Of a stretch of DNA of 16,048 nt, positions 1-7,788 are shown piece by piece. The DNA lies in contig CAMWLD010000013.1 in assembly GCA_947175005.1 (NCBI GenBank), forward strand, positions 1-16,048. The letters are read 5' to 3'. The stretch comes from an uncultured Ruminococcus sp. Lineage in GTDB: Bacteria > Bacillota > Clostridia > Oscillospirales > Ruminococcaceae. How positions within the stretch are numbered: the first letter of the stretch is position 1; every line of letters begins with the position of its first letter. Both the position numbers and the translations under genes were made by a program. Below the pieces are notes generated by a model. The model saw only the letters and a program-made list of their open reading frames with translations. It made no database searches and was not told where the DNA came from.

Positions 1-80
1 TTATTTGGTTTTTGCAGCTGATACTCCTTCTTTGTACGCCCAAATAATGGCAGGGTGAAGAGGTTCAGATAATTCTTCTT

Positions 81-227
81 ATGATAAATACCGCAGGCTA
101 TATGTACAAAGCGCTGATTCCTGTCAACAGGCAAAACACACGACGAGGTCTGCTTGTATATTTTTGGCGGTACTTTTTGATATACGGGCTGATTTTATTT
201 TTAATTATATGTCTGTTTTGGTGGTGA
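81..227 (+). CDS. possible 48-aa membrane protein, or remnant of a larger gene
   Basis: An open frame of 48 codons begins with ATG at 81 and ends with TGA at 225-227. The last 25 or so residues are strongly hydrophobic (a run like YFLIYGLILFLIICLFWW) after a basic stretch with RQNTRR, which fits a single membrane segment. A terminator follows 22 nt after the stop, which supports a plus-strand transcript ending here. Against a real gene: no convincing Shine-Dalgarno site stands at the right distance, and the nearest purine run (GAAGAGG, 57-63) is too far from the ATG. The frame is open back to 48 and closed by TAA at 45-47. A different frame, open from base 2 to a TGA at 56-58, could be the end of an upstream gene. 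I do not recognise a family; this could also be a decayed gene end. Confidence 0.25.
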   Translation: MINTAGYMYKALIPVNRQNTRRGLLVYFWRYFLIYGLILFLIICLFWW

Positions 228-248
228 CATTTTATTGTCTTTCCATAA

Positions 249-296
249 AAAATTTCCCCTTGAACATCATAAAATGTCCAAGGGAATTTTATGTAC
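249..296 (+). terminator. rho-independent terminator, possibly bidirectional
   Basis: The inverted repeat AATTTCCCCTTGAACAT / ATGTCCAAGGGAATTTT has its arms at about 251-267 and 274-290, with one or two mismatches. A T-rich tract follows at 295-302. On the minus strand a run of T follows the stem too, so it could work both ways. The plus-strand regulator starts beyond it at 518, so the terminator most likely closes whatever is transcribed from the left edge. Confidence 0.7.
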
Positions 297-420
297 TTTT
301 TTCACAAATCTGACAATGTGAAATTGTGCAAAAGGCAGATAAATGTTAAAAAATTGTAAAAACCGACCCGACAGTGAAATTTTTTGGCCTTCTCAATCGT
401 TTATTAAGCAGAAGATAAAA

Positions 421-480
421 TTCGGGGGCTGTGGGAATATATCAACCTTTCGGTAATACCGAAAAGTTGATATCCCCGAA
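421..480 (+). promoter_or_regulatory. long inverted repeat upstream of the regulator gene
   Basis: The arms ATATCAACCTTTCGGTA (439-455) and TACCGAAAAGTTGATAT (457-473) are complementary at 16 of 17 positions around a single central base. Outside them, TTCGGGG (421-427) is complementary to CCCCGAA (474-480), with an 11-nt insertion on the left side only. The structure ends 21 nt before the Shine-Dalgarno site of the regulator gene at 518. As DNA it could be an operator for a dimeric regulator, possibly self-regulation. As RNA it would be a strong leader hairpin. The sequence shows the repeat; its role is inference. The remainder of 301-517 holds no gene and no promoter I would defend. Confidence 0.6.
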
Positions 481-517
481 AGAAGTAAAACGAGAAACCT
501 TGAGGAGGAAAAAGAAT

Positions 518-1249
518 ATGTATGAAAGAAACGATATGGCAGGCTTTTGCCGCCCCAATGTAATAATAGCAGACAGCAGAGACAACACCGACAGCAAGCT
601 TTCCGAGCTGCTGCTGCGGGAGGAAATAAACGTGATGAATGTAAAAAGCGGCAGCAAGGTGCTGGCAAGCATTGTGCCCCATATGATGATAATCAGGGAC
701 GGTGGGATAAACAGCCCCGCCTTTGATGAGATAGAGCGGGTGCGGAGTATGTCGGACATACCTATACTTACCGTTTCCGAGGACTGCACGGAAATATACA
801 GGATAATGGCGCTCACCAAGGGTGCGGACGCTTGTATGTCCGCCGACGAGCTTTCCGTGTTTGAGTTCAAGGCAAGAGTGGTCTCAATGCTCCGCCGTTA
901 CCTTAAAAGAGATTTTATTTATATGCCCCCAAGATTTTCGGGAGATACCATTACAAACGGCGTGCTCACCCTTGACCGCCGCCGCAGAGAGCTTTATTCC
1001 TCGGGGGTACAGGTGCGCATGACCTCTATCGAGTACGGCATAATGGAATATCTTATGGAAAACTGCGGAAACGTCTGCGCGATCAATGATATTTACCGTC
1101 GGGTATGGCGGGAGAAGCCCTATTCCGTCCGCAAGACCGTAGTGGAGCATATCCGCCGCATACGCTGCAAAATAGAGCCCGACCCCCACAATCCCAGCTA
1201 CATAAAGGTCGTTTTCGGAGTGGGATATAAAATGGAGCGAGCGGGATAA
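518..1249 (+). CDS. OmpR/PhoB-type winged-helix regulator with a degenerate receiver domain
   Basis: The protein has 243 aa. Residues 10-125 have the layout of a response-regulator receiver domain (start PNVIIADS, later DIPILTVSE and KGADACMS, ending SMLRRY). Residues 140-242 are a Trans_reg_C winged helix, with LTLDRRRREL, MTSIEYGIMEYL, the recognition helix around RKTVVEHIRRIR, and the wing IKVVFGVGYKM. The phospho-acceptor aspartate expected in the PDLIILD-like segment is Arg here (PHMMIIRDGG), although an Asp follows one position later. The conserved lysine of the KPF motif is also absent (MSADEL). It therefore probably does not respond to ordinary phosphotransfer, and no histidine kinase gene is adjacent. 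ATG at 518 was chosen because GAGGAGG lies at 502-508; a longer frame back to 431 runs through the inverted repeat and has no ribosome site. A terminator follows. It converges on gltD. Which genes it controls is unknown. Confidence 0.85.
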   Translation: MYERNDMAGFCRPNVIIADSRDNTDSKLSELLLREEINVMNVKSGSKVLASIVPHMMIIRDGGINSPAFDEIERVRSMSDIPILTVSEDCTEIYRIMALTKGADACMSADELSVFEFKARVVSMLRRYLKRDFIYMPPRFSGDTITNGVLTLDRRRRELYSSGVQVRMTSIEYGIMEYLMENCGNVCAINDIYRRVWREKPYSVRKTVVEHIRRIRCKIEPDPHNPSYIKVVFGVGYKMERAG

Positions 1250-1309
1250 TTGCAAAGATTTGCAGGGAAAATTATTTGCATAACATAATTCCGAACCGTA
1301 AAATAACCA

Positions 1310-1350
1310 AAGGCTGTTACAGAATCAAACTGCAACAGCCTTATTTTTTT
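1310..1350 (+). terminator. rho-independent terminator of the regulator gene
   Basis: AAGGCTGTT (1310-1318) pairs with AACAGCCTT (1334-1342). The stem extends inward by CAG/CTG after one mismatch, and ATTTTTTT follows (1343-1350). The T run lies on the plus-strand side, so it ends the regulator transcript. It also sits just beyond the gltD stop on the other strand, where the T tract is weaker. Confidence 0.85.
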
Positions 1351-1363
1351 GCACTTTATAAAA

Positions 1364-2857
1364 TCACCGCATGGTGGTATATCCCATAAGGTACTCGTCG
1401 ACCGCCTTTGCAGCCTCTCTCCCCTCTCGTATAGCCCATACCACAAGGGACTGACCGCGGCGCATATCCCCTGCTGTGAAAAGCTTTGGAATGCCTGTAA
1501 AATAACCGTCGGGAGAAACCGTGGCAATGTTGGTTCGGGGGGTAAGGTCTGCGCCGAAGGAATCGGCGATATATTTTTCCGTACCTAGAAATCCTGCGGC
1601 GATAAGCACCAGGTCTGCGGGGATAATTTCCTCGCTGCCGGGTATCTTTTCGGGTCTCATACGCCCTGTTGCCTCGTCCTTTACCTGCTGTAATTTCACC
1701 GTTTCAATGGAGCGGATATGCCCCTCCTCGTCGGGAATAAACTTGTTCACAGTGGTGCAGTAAATTCTCGGGTCGCTGCCGAATACGGCGATCGCTTCCT
1801 CCTGACCGTAGTCGGTCTTGCATATCCTCGGCCATTCGGGCCAGGGGTTATTTTCAGCACGCACATCGGGGGCTTTCGGCATCATCTCCAGCTGCACCAC
1901 CGACTTGCAGCCGTGGCGGATAGCCGTGCCCACGCAGTCGTTGCCCGTGTCTCCGCCGCCTATTACGACAACGTTCTTATATTTTGCGCTGATGAAATAG
2001 CCGTCGGAAAGGTTGGATTTCATAAGGCTCTTTGTGGTGGATTTAAGGAAATCGACCGCAAAGTAAATGCCCTTGCTGTCCCTGCCGGGGGCGTTTATAT
2101 CCCTGGGGTTGCCCGTACCGCAGCAGAGGATAACAGCGTCGTTTTCCTGCAATAACTGTTCGCCGGAAATATCCTTGCCCACATTCACTCCCGTGACGAA
2201 CCTTACTCCCTCCGCTTTCATAAGGTCAAGGCGGCGCTCGACTATCTCTTTTTCCAGCTTCATATTAGGAATGCCGTACATGAGCAGTCCCCCGGGTCTG
2301 TCCTCACGCTCGTAGACCGTGACCGTATGTCCACGCCTGTTAAGGCGTTGGGCGGCTGCAAGTCCCGAAGGCCCCGAGCCTATTACGGCTATGCGCTTAT
2401 CCGTCCTGTGAGAGGGGGGCGCAGGGTTCATCAGCCCGTGAGAATAGGCATATTCGATAACCGAATACTCATTTTCCTTGACCGTTACAGGGTCGCCGTT
2501 CAAGCCGCAGGTGCACGCCTTTTCGCAAAGGGCAGGGCATACACGGGAAGTGAACTCGGGGAAGCTGTTTGTCAGCAGAAGCCGCCTTAAAGCGCCGTCC
2601 ATATCCCCCCGCCATATAAGGTCGTTCCACTCGGGGCAAAGATTGTTCAAGGGACAGCCCGAAACCATGCCGTCATGAAGCGGCTTGCCGTACTGGCAGA
2701 AGGGCACGCCGCAGTCCATACACCGCCCCGCCTGTTTCCGCCTTTCCTCCATATCCATGGGAGTGTGGAATTCACGGTAGGTCTTTATCCGCTCAAGAGG
2801 CGACTGTCCCGCATTTTCCTCTCTATCATAATCCAAAAAGCCTGTAGCTTTTCCCAT
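1364..2857 (-). CDS. gltD: glutamate synthase (NADPH) small subunit
   Basis: The protein has 497 aa, the usual length for GltD. It carries electrons from NADPH through FAD and iron-sulfur clusters to the large subunit for glutamine-dependent glutamate synthesis. The N-terminal ferredoxin-like cysteines are present: C46, C49, C54 and C68, then C74 (NNLCPEW), C107, C111, C115 and C117. The FAD-binding fold follows (GSGPSGLAAAQ from about 160, then YEREDRPGGLL), then the NAD(P)H-binding glycine motif (VVVIGGGDTGND from about 296). A C-terminal FAD contact has the pattern FTAGDMRRGQSLVVWAIREG. The ATG at 2857 is preceded by AAAGGA at suitable spacing. It is the second gene after gltB, with a 109-nt gap containing a hairpin. 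Related GltD-like subunits occur in other oxidoreductases, but adjacency to gltB settles the assignment. Confidence 0.97.
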   Translation of the reverse strand: MGKATGFLDYDREENAGQSPLERIKTYREFHTPMDMEERRKQAGRCMDCGVPFCQYGKPLHDGMVSGCPLNNLCPEWNDLIWRGDMDGALRRLLLTNSFPEFTSRVCPALCEKACTCGLNGDPVTVKENEYSVIEYAYSHGLMNPAPPSHRTDKRIAVIGSGPSGLAAAQRLNRRGHTVTVYEREDRPGGLLMYGIPNMKLEKEIVERRLDLMKAEGVRFVTGVNVGKDISGEQLLQENDAVILCCGTGNPRDINAPGRDSKGIYFAVDFLKSTTKSLMKSNLSDGYFISAKYKNVVVIGGGDTGNDCVGTAIRHGCKSVVQLEMMPKAPDVRAENNPWPEWPRICKTDYGQEEAIAVFGSDPRIYCTTVNKFIPDEEGHIRSIETVKLQQVKDEATGRMRPEKIPGSEEIIPADLVLIAAGFLGTEKYIADSFGADLTPRTNIATVSPDGYFTGIPKLFTAGDMRRGQSLVVWAIREGREAAKAVDEYLMGYTTMR

Positions 2858-2878
2858 TTATAATCATTCCTTTCATAA

Positions 2879-2907
2879 GTGTATCAGTGACAAGTACACC
2901 AATACAC
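2879..2907 (-). promoter_or_regulatory. RNA hairpin between gltB and gltD
   Basis: Read on the minus (mRNA) strand, GUGUAUUGGUG is followed by a 7-nt loop and CACUGAUACAC. This gives 11 continuous pairs, two of them G.U wobbles. On the plus strand the same two positions are mismatches, so the structure is better as RNA on the gltBD transcript. The hairpin ends about 20 nt before the gltD start codon and just before its Shine-Dalgarno site. No T run follows, so it is not a normal terminator. A role in mRNA processing or in setting the GltB:GltD ratio is inference. Confidence 0.6.
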
Positions 2908-2966
2908 CGGTTCAGCTATAGATTATCTGTCAGACAATGTAATTTTCAAAGCTCTGCACATTGCAG

Positions 2967-5900
2967 TTATTCGTGCTTTACCACCGCATAGAATGCGCTG
3001 ATCTTAGCCTCATCCGTAGTCTTTCCCTCTGCCTCAAACTGCTTTATGCTGCTCATGATCTTTGCATAATCGTGGGGAATGACCTTTTTGAATTTAGGGA
3101 GATATGCCTCGAAATTATCAAGGATCTCTCTGCCCGTTGCCGAACCCGTAACAGCTGTGTGCTCTTCAATAAGGCTGCGCAGATTATCAATATCCTCCGC
3201 TTCCTTTACGCCCGAGAAGCCCACCAAAGCTTTGTTCAGCTTGGTGTACAGGTCAAATTCCTCATCAAGCACATAGGCAATACCGCCGCTCATGCCCGCC
3301 GCAAAGTTTTTCCCTGTTTTTCCGAGAATGACCGCCATACCGCCTGTCATATATTCGCAGCCGTGGTCGCCCACGCCCTCGCAAACTACCGTTGCACCAG
3401 AATTTCTTACGCAGAACCGCTCTCCCGCAACGCCTGCAATAAACGCCTTTCCGCTTGTTGCGCCGAACAATGCCACGTTTCCGACTATGATATTTTCATC
3501 AGCCTTGAAGCGGGAATTTTTAGGCGGGAAAAGTACCAGCTTGCCGCCCGAAAGCCCCTTGCCGAAGTAGTCGTTGCTGTCCCCCTCCAGAGTCAGGGTC
3601 AGACCCTTGGGGATAAATGCTCCGAAGCTTTGTCCGCCTGCGCCCGTGCAGTTCACAACATAAGTATCCTCATCAAGAGAATCGCCGTATTTTTCGGTGA
3701 TCTCCGAACCGAATACAGTGCCGAGGGTTCTGTTAAGGTTGGTCACATTTATGTCAATTGACATCTTTTCGCCCTTGTCAAAGGCGTCCTTCATACGGGG
3801 GATTATTACCGTTTCATCAATGGACTTATCCAGTTCAAAGTCAAATACATCTGCAGGATCAAAGCGGGAATTTTCGCTACCCGAATAGGGATTGTCAAGG
3901 ATAAGAGACATATCTATCTTGGCAGGTCTGCTGCCCTGGGCATACTCACGCTTTCTGAGAAGATCGGTGCGCCCTATAAGCTCGTCCACCGTGCGCACGC
4001 CCAGCTTTGCCATATATTCACGCATTTCCTCGGCAATGAACCGCATGAAATTTACTATATATTCGGGCTTTCCCTTAAAGCGTTTGCGCAGCTCGGGATT
4101 CTGTGTTGCAACACCCACAGGGCAGGTGTCCAGATTGCAGACCCTCATCATAACGCAGCCCATTGTTACCAGTGGTGCAGTAGCAAAGCCGTATTCCTCT
4201 GCGCCCAGAAGCGCCGCTATGACCACATCACGCCCTGTCATCATCTTGCCGTCTGTCTCGATAACTACCTTTGACCGCAGACCGTTCATTATAAGGGTCT
4301 TATGGGTCTCGGCAAGTCCCAGCTCCCAGGGAAGCCCCGCATTGTGAATGGAGCTGCCCGGAGCCGCGCCTGTACCGCCGTCATAACCCGAAATAAGGAT
4401 AACTCCCGCTCCCGCTTTGGCAACGCCTGCGGCAACAGTGCCAACGCCCGCCTCACTGACAAGCTTGACGGAAATTCTCGCCTTTCTGTTGGCGTTCTTC
4501 AAGTCGAAAATAAGCTGCGCCAAGTCCTCAATTGAGTAAATGTCATGATGAGGCGGCGGCGAAATAAGCGCAACGCCGGGGGTGGAGTGCCTTGTTTTGG
4601 CGATCCAGGGGTAAACCTTTCCCGCAGGGAGATGTCCGCCCTCGCCGGGCTTTGCCCCCTGTGCCATTTTTATCTGAAGCTCCTTTGCGGAGGTGAGATA
4701 TTTTGAGGTAACGCCGAAACGTCCCGAAGCAACCTGCTTGATAGCCGAGCACCTGTCCTCTGCCTGTCCCGAAGTAGCGATACGTTCATCGTCCTCGCCG
4801 CCCTCGCCGCTGTTGGACTTGCCGCCGATCATATTCATGGCGATTGCCATGCACTCGTGAGCCTCCTTGGAAATAGAGCCGTAGGACATTGCTCCCGTTT
4901 TGAAGCGGCGCATAATGCTCTCGGCACTTTCCACCTCGTCTATGGAAATGCCGCCGTCCGTTGCATAGTTAAAATCAAGAGTGCTGCGGAGGGTCAGATT
5001 CCGTTGCTCGTCATTAAGGTATGCGGAATATTTCTTGAAAAGGGAATAATCGTTTGTCCACGTGGCCTGCTGGAGCATATGAATGGTTGCTGGATTGTAC
5101 ATATGCTCTTCCTTGCTGCTGCGGGACTTGTGATCGCCCACACTTTCCAGAGCGTCGTTCACGGTAAGGTCGCCCGGGTCAAAGGCAGCGTCATGACGGC
5201 TCTTTACCTGTGCGCTTATGTCGTCAAGGTCAATGCCGCCCACTCTGCTTACGGTGTCGGGGAAGAATTCGTCACAGACCTCTTTGTTTATACCCAGCGC
5301 CTCAAATATCTTTGAGCCTTGATAGGACTGGATAGTGGAAATACCCATTTTCGAGGCGATCTTAACAATACCGTCAACAATTGCTTTAACATAGCAGTTA
5401 AGAGCCTCGGTGTATTCCTTGTCGATAGATCTTTTGTGAATAAGGTCATAGAGAGTATCCATAGCAAGATAGGGGTTTACAGCGCTTGCACCGTAGCCCA
5501 GCAGCGCCGCAAAATGGTGTACCTCTCTCGGCTCGGCAGTTTCGGCGATAATGGAGATAGCCGTGTTCTTCCTTGTGCGCACCAGATATGCTGAAAGGGA
5601 GGAAACCGCCAGCAGGGAGGGAATAGCCAGATGATCCTTGTCAACGCCTCTGTCGGAGAGAATGAGGATAGCCGCTCCCTCCTCGTGAGCCTTGTCCGCT
5701 TGCTTGTAAAGGTTCTCCACAGCCTCGCACAGGGTGGTGTTTTTATCGTAAAGCATTGATATATCGGCGGTTTTAAGTCCGTCAATATTAGCAGTGCGTA
5801 TCTTTAAAAGGTCAAGATTTGTAAGCACGGGATTGTGTATCCGCAGGACACGGCAATTCTCCTCCCGCTCCTTTAAAATATTTCCCGAAGCGCCCAGATA

Positions 5901-7535
5901 AACTGTGGTATCGGTGATAACCGACTCACGTACAGCGTCTATGGGCGGGTTTGTGACCTGGGCGAAAAGCTGCTTGAAGTAATCGAAAAGGGGAGGATTT
6001 TTCGCCGAAAGGGGCGGAATGGGAGTATCCGTACCCATGGCGGAAATAGGCTCGGAGGCATTGAGCGCCATGGGAATTATCGTACCCATGATAGATTCGT
6101 ATGTATATCCGAATGCATGCTGAAGCCGCTCCAGTTCCTCGCCCGAATATCTGAAAGGCTTTTTGTTGGGTATCTTGAATTCGTTTAGGGGGAAGAAATT
6201 ATGGTCAAGCCATTCGCCGAAGGGATGACGGGTGCTGTAATAATTCTTGACGGTCTCATCATCAACCAGCTCTCCCCTCTTCATATCCGCCAGAAGCATT
6301 TTGCCGGGGCGCAGACGTTCCTTTTTGATAACGCTTTCGGGAGGGATATCCAAAGCGCCCACCTCGGAGGAAAGAACAAGATAACGCTCGCCGTTATTTT
6401 CCGTGATATAATATCTCGAGGGGCGCAGACCGTTTCTGTCAAGCACCGCTCCCATAATATCGCCGTCGGAGAAAATAATGGAGGCAGGGCCGTCCCAGGG
6501 CTCCATCATAGTGGCGTAATACTGGTAAAAGGCTTTCTTTTCACGGCTCATGGTAGTCATATGCTGCCAGGGCTCGGGAATAAGAGCGATAACTGCCAAG
6601 GGCAGATCGACTCCCGACATGGTCATAAATTCAAGAGTATTGTCAAGGCGTGCCGAGTCAGAACCCGTAACGTCCAGAATTGGGGCAATATCCTTCATTC
6701 TGTCGCCGATAAGGTCGCTTTTCAAAATAGCCTCACGGCTTAGCATTTTATCCGCATTTCCCGTAATGGTGTTTATCTCGCCGTTGTGCACCATTATGCG
6801 GTTGGGGTGGGAGCGCTGCCAGCTGGGGTTGGTATTGGTGGAAAATCTCGAATGAACGATACCCACCGCCGAAGTATAGCTGTCGCTCTGCAAGTCCTTA
6901 TAGAACGCTCTGAGCTGGTTTACCAAAAACATTCCCTTGTAAACTACAGTGCGGCAGGAGCAAGAGCAAACATAGGTCTCCTTTTCCTTTTTCTCAAAGA
7001 CCATACGCGCAATGTACAGCTTTCGGTCAAAGTCCTTGTCGCACTCGCACTCTGCGGGGCGCTTTACAAAGCCCTGCATAATGGCAGGCTTGCTCTCCAG
7101 CGCACGGCTGCCCAGAACGCTTTCGTCCACGGGAACTTCACGCCAGCAAATAAACTCCATGCCCTCGTCTTTAACAACCTGTTCAAAGGCTTCCATTGCC
7201 TTTTTCCGCTTCTCCTCCGACTGAGGGAAGAACATCATGGCAATGCCGTAGCAGCGCCTGCCGCCAAGGTCAAAGCCCGCTTTCGACATCTCACCGGCAA
7301 AAAAATCGTGGGATATCTGAAGCAAGATTCCCACGCCGTCTCCGGTTTTACCCTCGGCGTCCTTGCCTGCTCTGTGTTCAAGTGTTTCAACGATCTTAAG
7401 CGCGTCGTCGACTACCTTTCGGTCGGCCTTGCCGCTTATGTTCACCACAGCTCCTATGCCGCAGTTCTCGTGTTCAAACCGGGGGTCGTACAGTCCCTTT
7501 TTTTCAAAGGGCTGCTGTTGCCTGTAATTATCCAT
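2967..7535 (-). CDS. gltB: glutamate synthase large subunit
   Basis: The protein has 1522 aa, full length for bacterial GltB. It makes two glutamates from glutamine and 2-oxoglutarate. The N-terminal class II glutaminase domain starts at the nucleophile Cys25 (ENCGIGAVV), implying removal of a 24-residue propeptide. A central domain follows, then the FMN-binding synthase domain (GEGGEDDERI, later the segment with KPGEGGHLPAGK and GYDGGTGAAPGSS). The 3Fe-4S cysteines are in CVMMRVCNLDTCPVG, near residue 1125. The C-terminal beta-helix has repeated G-x-x-x-G patterns (GATSGKAFIAGVAGERF, MTGGMAVILGKTG). I prefer ATG at 7535 to the upstream TTG at 7544, because AGGAAG lies 10 nt before the ATG but abuts the TTG. 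It heads the gltBD transcription unit behind a promoter near 7760-7788 and a structured leader of about 218 nt. Confidence 0.97.
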   Translation of the reverse strand: MDNYRQQQPFEKKGLYDPRFEHENCGIGAVVNISGKADRKVVDDALKIVETLEHRAGKDAEGKTGDGVGILLQISHDFFAGEMSKAGFDLGGRRCYGIAMMFFPQSEEKRKKAMEAFEQVVKDEGMEFICWREVPVDESVLGSRALESKPAIMQGFVKRPAECECDKDFDRKLYIARMVFEKKEKETYVCSCSCRTVVYKGMFLVNQLRAFYKDLQSDSYTSAVGIVHSRFSTNTNPSWQRSHPNRIMVHNGEINTITGNADKMLSREAILKSDLIGDRMKDIAPILDVTGSDSARLDNTLEFMTMSGVDLPLAVIALIPEPWQHMTTMSREKKAFYQYYATMMEPWDGPASIIFSDGDIMGAVLDRNGLRPSRYYITENNGERYLVLSSEVGALDIPPESVIKKERLRPGKMLLADMKRGELVDDETVKNYYSTRHPFGEWLDHNFFPLNEFKIPNKKPFRYSGEELERLQHAFGYTYESIMGTIIPMALNASEPISAMGTDTPIPPLSAKNPPLFDYFKQLFAQVTNPPIDAVRESVITDTTVYLGASGNILKEREENCRVLRIHNPVLTNLDLLKIRTANIDGLKTADISMLYDKNTTLCEAVENLYKQADKAHEEGAAILILSDRGVDKDHLAIPSLLAVSSLSAYLVRTRKNTAISIIAETAEPREVHHFAALLGYGASAVNPYLAMDTLYDLIHKRSIDKEYTEALNCYVKAIVDGIVKIASKMGISTIQSYQGSKIFEALGINKEVCDEFFPDTVSRVGGIDLDDISAQVKSRHDAAFDPGDLTVNDALESVGDHKSRSSKEEHMYNPATIHMLQQATWTNDYSLFKKYSAYLNDEQRNLTLRSTLDFNYATDGGISIDEVESAESIMRRFKTGAMSYGSISKEAHECMAIAMNMIGGKSNSGEGGEDDERIATSGQAEDRCSAIKQVASGRFGVTSKYLTSAKELQIKMAQGAKPGEGGHLPAGKVYPWIAKTRHSTPGVALISPPPHHDIYSIEDLAQLIFDLKNANRKARISVKLVSEAGVGTVAAGVAKAGAGVILISGYDGGTGAAPGSSIHNAGLPWELGLAETHKTLIMNGLRSKVVIETDGKMMTGRDVVIAALLGAEEYGFATAPLVTMGCVMMRVCNLDTCPVGVATQNPELRKRFKGKPEYIVNFMRFIAEEMREYMAKLGVRTVDELIGRTDLLRKREYAQGSRPAKIDMSLILDNPYSGSENSRFDPADVFDFELDKSIDETVIIPRMKDAFDKGEKMSIDINVTNLNRTLGTVFGSEITEKYGDSLDEDTYVVNCTGAGGQSFGAFIPKGLTLTLEGDSNDYFGKGLSGGKLVLFPPKNSRFKADENIIVGNVALFGATSGKAFIAGVAGERFCVRNSGATVVCEGVGDHGCEYMTGGMAVILGKTGKNFAAGMSGGIAYVLDEEFDLYTKLNKALVGFSGVKEAEDIDNLRSLIEEHTAVTGSATGREILDNFEAYLPKFKKVIPHDYAKIMSSIKQFEAEGKTTDEAKISAFYAVVKHE

Positions 7536-7563
7536 GATCTTCAAACTTCCTTTCGCAGCAGCG

Positions 7564-7630
7564 GCAGCGTGTTGCTGCGCCCACTCGCTATGTTAAACGG
7601 AGGCGTTATGTATTTTGCTTCCCGGTAACT
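7564..7630 (-). promoter_or_regulatory. 67-nt conserved structured element, copy 1, in the gltB leader
   Basis: This segment aligns without gaps to 15358-15424, with 50 of 67 positions identical. The best-conserved parts, read on the minus strand, are AGTTACCGGG at the 5' end, AATACATAA, GCCTC and TGGG. The 3' end forms GCAGC-AACAC-GCTGC. In copy 2 the same stem has a compensatory A-U to G-C pair and a U.G wobble. It lies between the gltB promoter and the gltB start codon, and its last base is 28 nt from the ATG. A second hairpin, CGCAGCA pairing with TGCTGCG, would compete with the terminal stem and ends right before the ribosome site. I do not recognise a named riboswitch family in it. A cis-regulatory RNA is inference. 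Confidence 0.55.
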
Positions 7631-7635
7631 CTTAA

Positions 7636-7665
7636 CTGCATAAATTTTTGCAAATTTTATTGCAG
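7636..7665 (-). promoter_or_regulatory. stem-loop in the gltB leader
   Basis: CTGCA at one end and TGCAG at the other are complementary, and the AT-rich interior (TAAATTT opposite AAATTT with bulged A) continues the stem. It lies in the 5' leader just before the conserved 67-nt element when read on the minus strand. No equivalent is visible beside copy 2, so it is probably not part of that element. Confidence 0.45.
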
Positions 7666-7759
7666 CGATCTTTAGTTACAGCAATTTTTGTTATCGGAAA
7701 TGCAGCGCCTCATCGGGCAGATTCGCCTTTGACATGACCCGACTTTTTTTGATATTATC

Positions 7760-7788
7760 ATTTTAACACATATTTTTCACTTTGTCAA
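7760..7788 (-). promoter_or_regulatory. sigma-A promoter of gltBD
   Basis: On the minus strand TTGACA (7788-7783), a 17-bp spacer and TAAAAT (7765-7760) form a near-consensus promoter. The start of transcription would lie near 7753, giving a gltB leader of about 218 nt. Just inside that leader a TCGGG/CCCGA inverted repeat (7713-7717 and 7738-7742) can form another stem. On the plus strand that repeat is followed by CTTTTTTTG, so it could also stop antisense transcription. Confidence 0.8.

Noticed and set aside
1..81. Minus-strand frame ending at base 1 with a protein-like tail (PAIIWAYKEGVSAAK)
   Set aside because: It is closed by a stop at 79-81 after 25 codons, has no start or ribosome site, and the sequence further right is not coding in any frame on that strand.
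6786..7628. A 280-codon plus-strand frame across the start of gltB, ending in the conserved element with a good GGAGG-ATG and a six-residue peptide (MYFASR)
   Set aside because: It is antisense to the well-supported GltB reading frame, and its bases follow GltB codons. The short peptide at the end recurs as MYSAAR in copy 2, but the whole element is conserved in several frames at once and the stem shows RNA-type compensation, so a peptide is less likely than a structured RNA.
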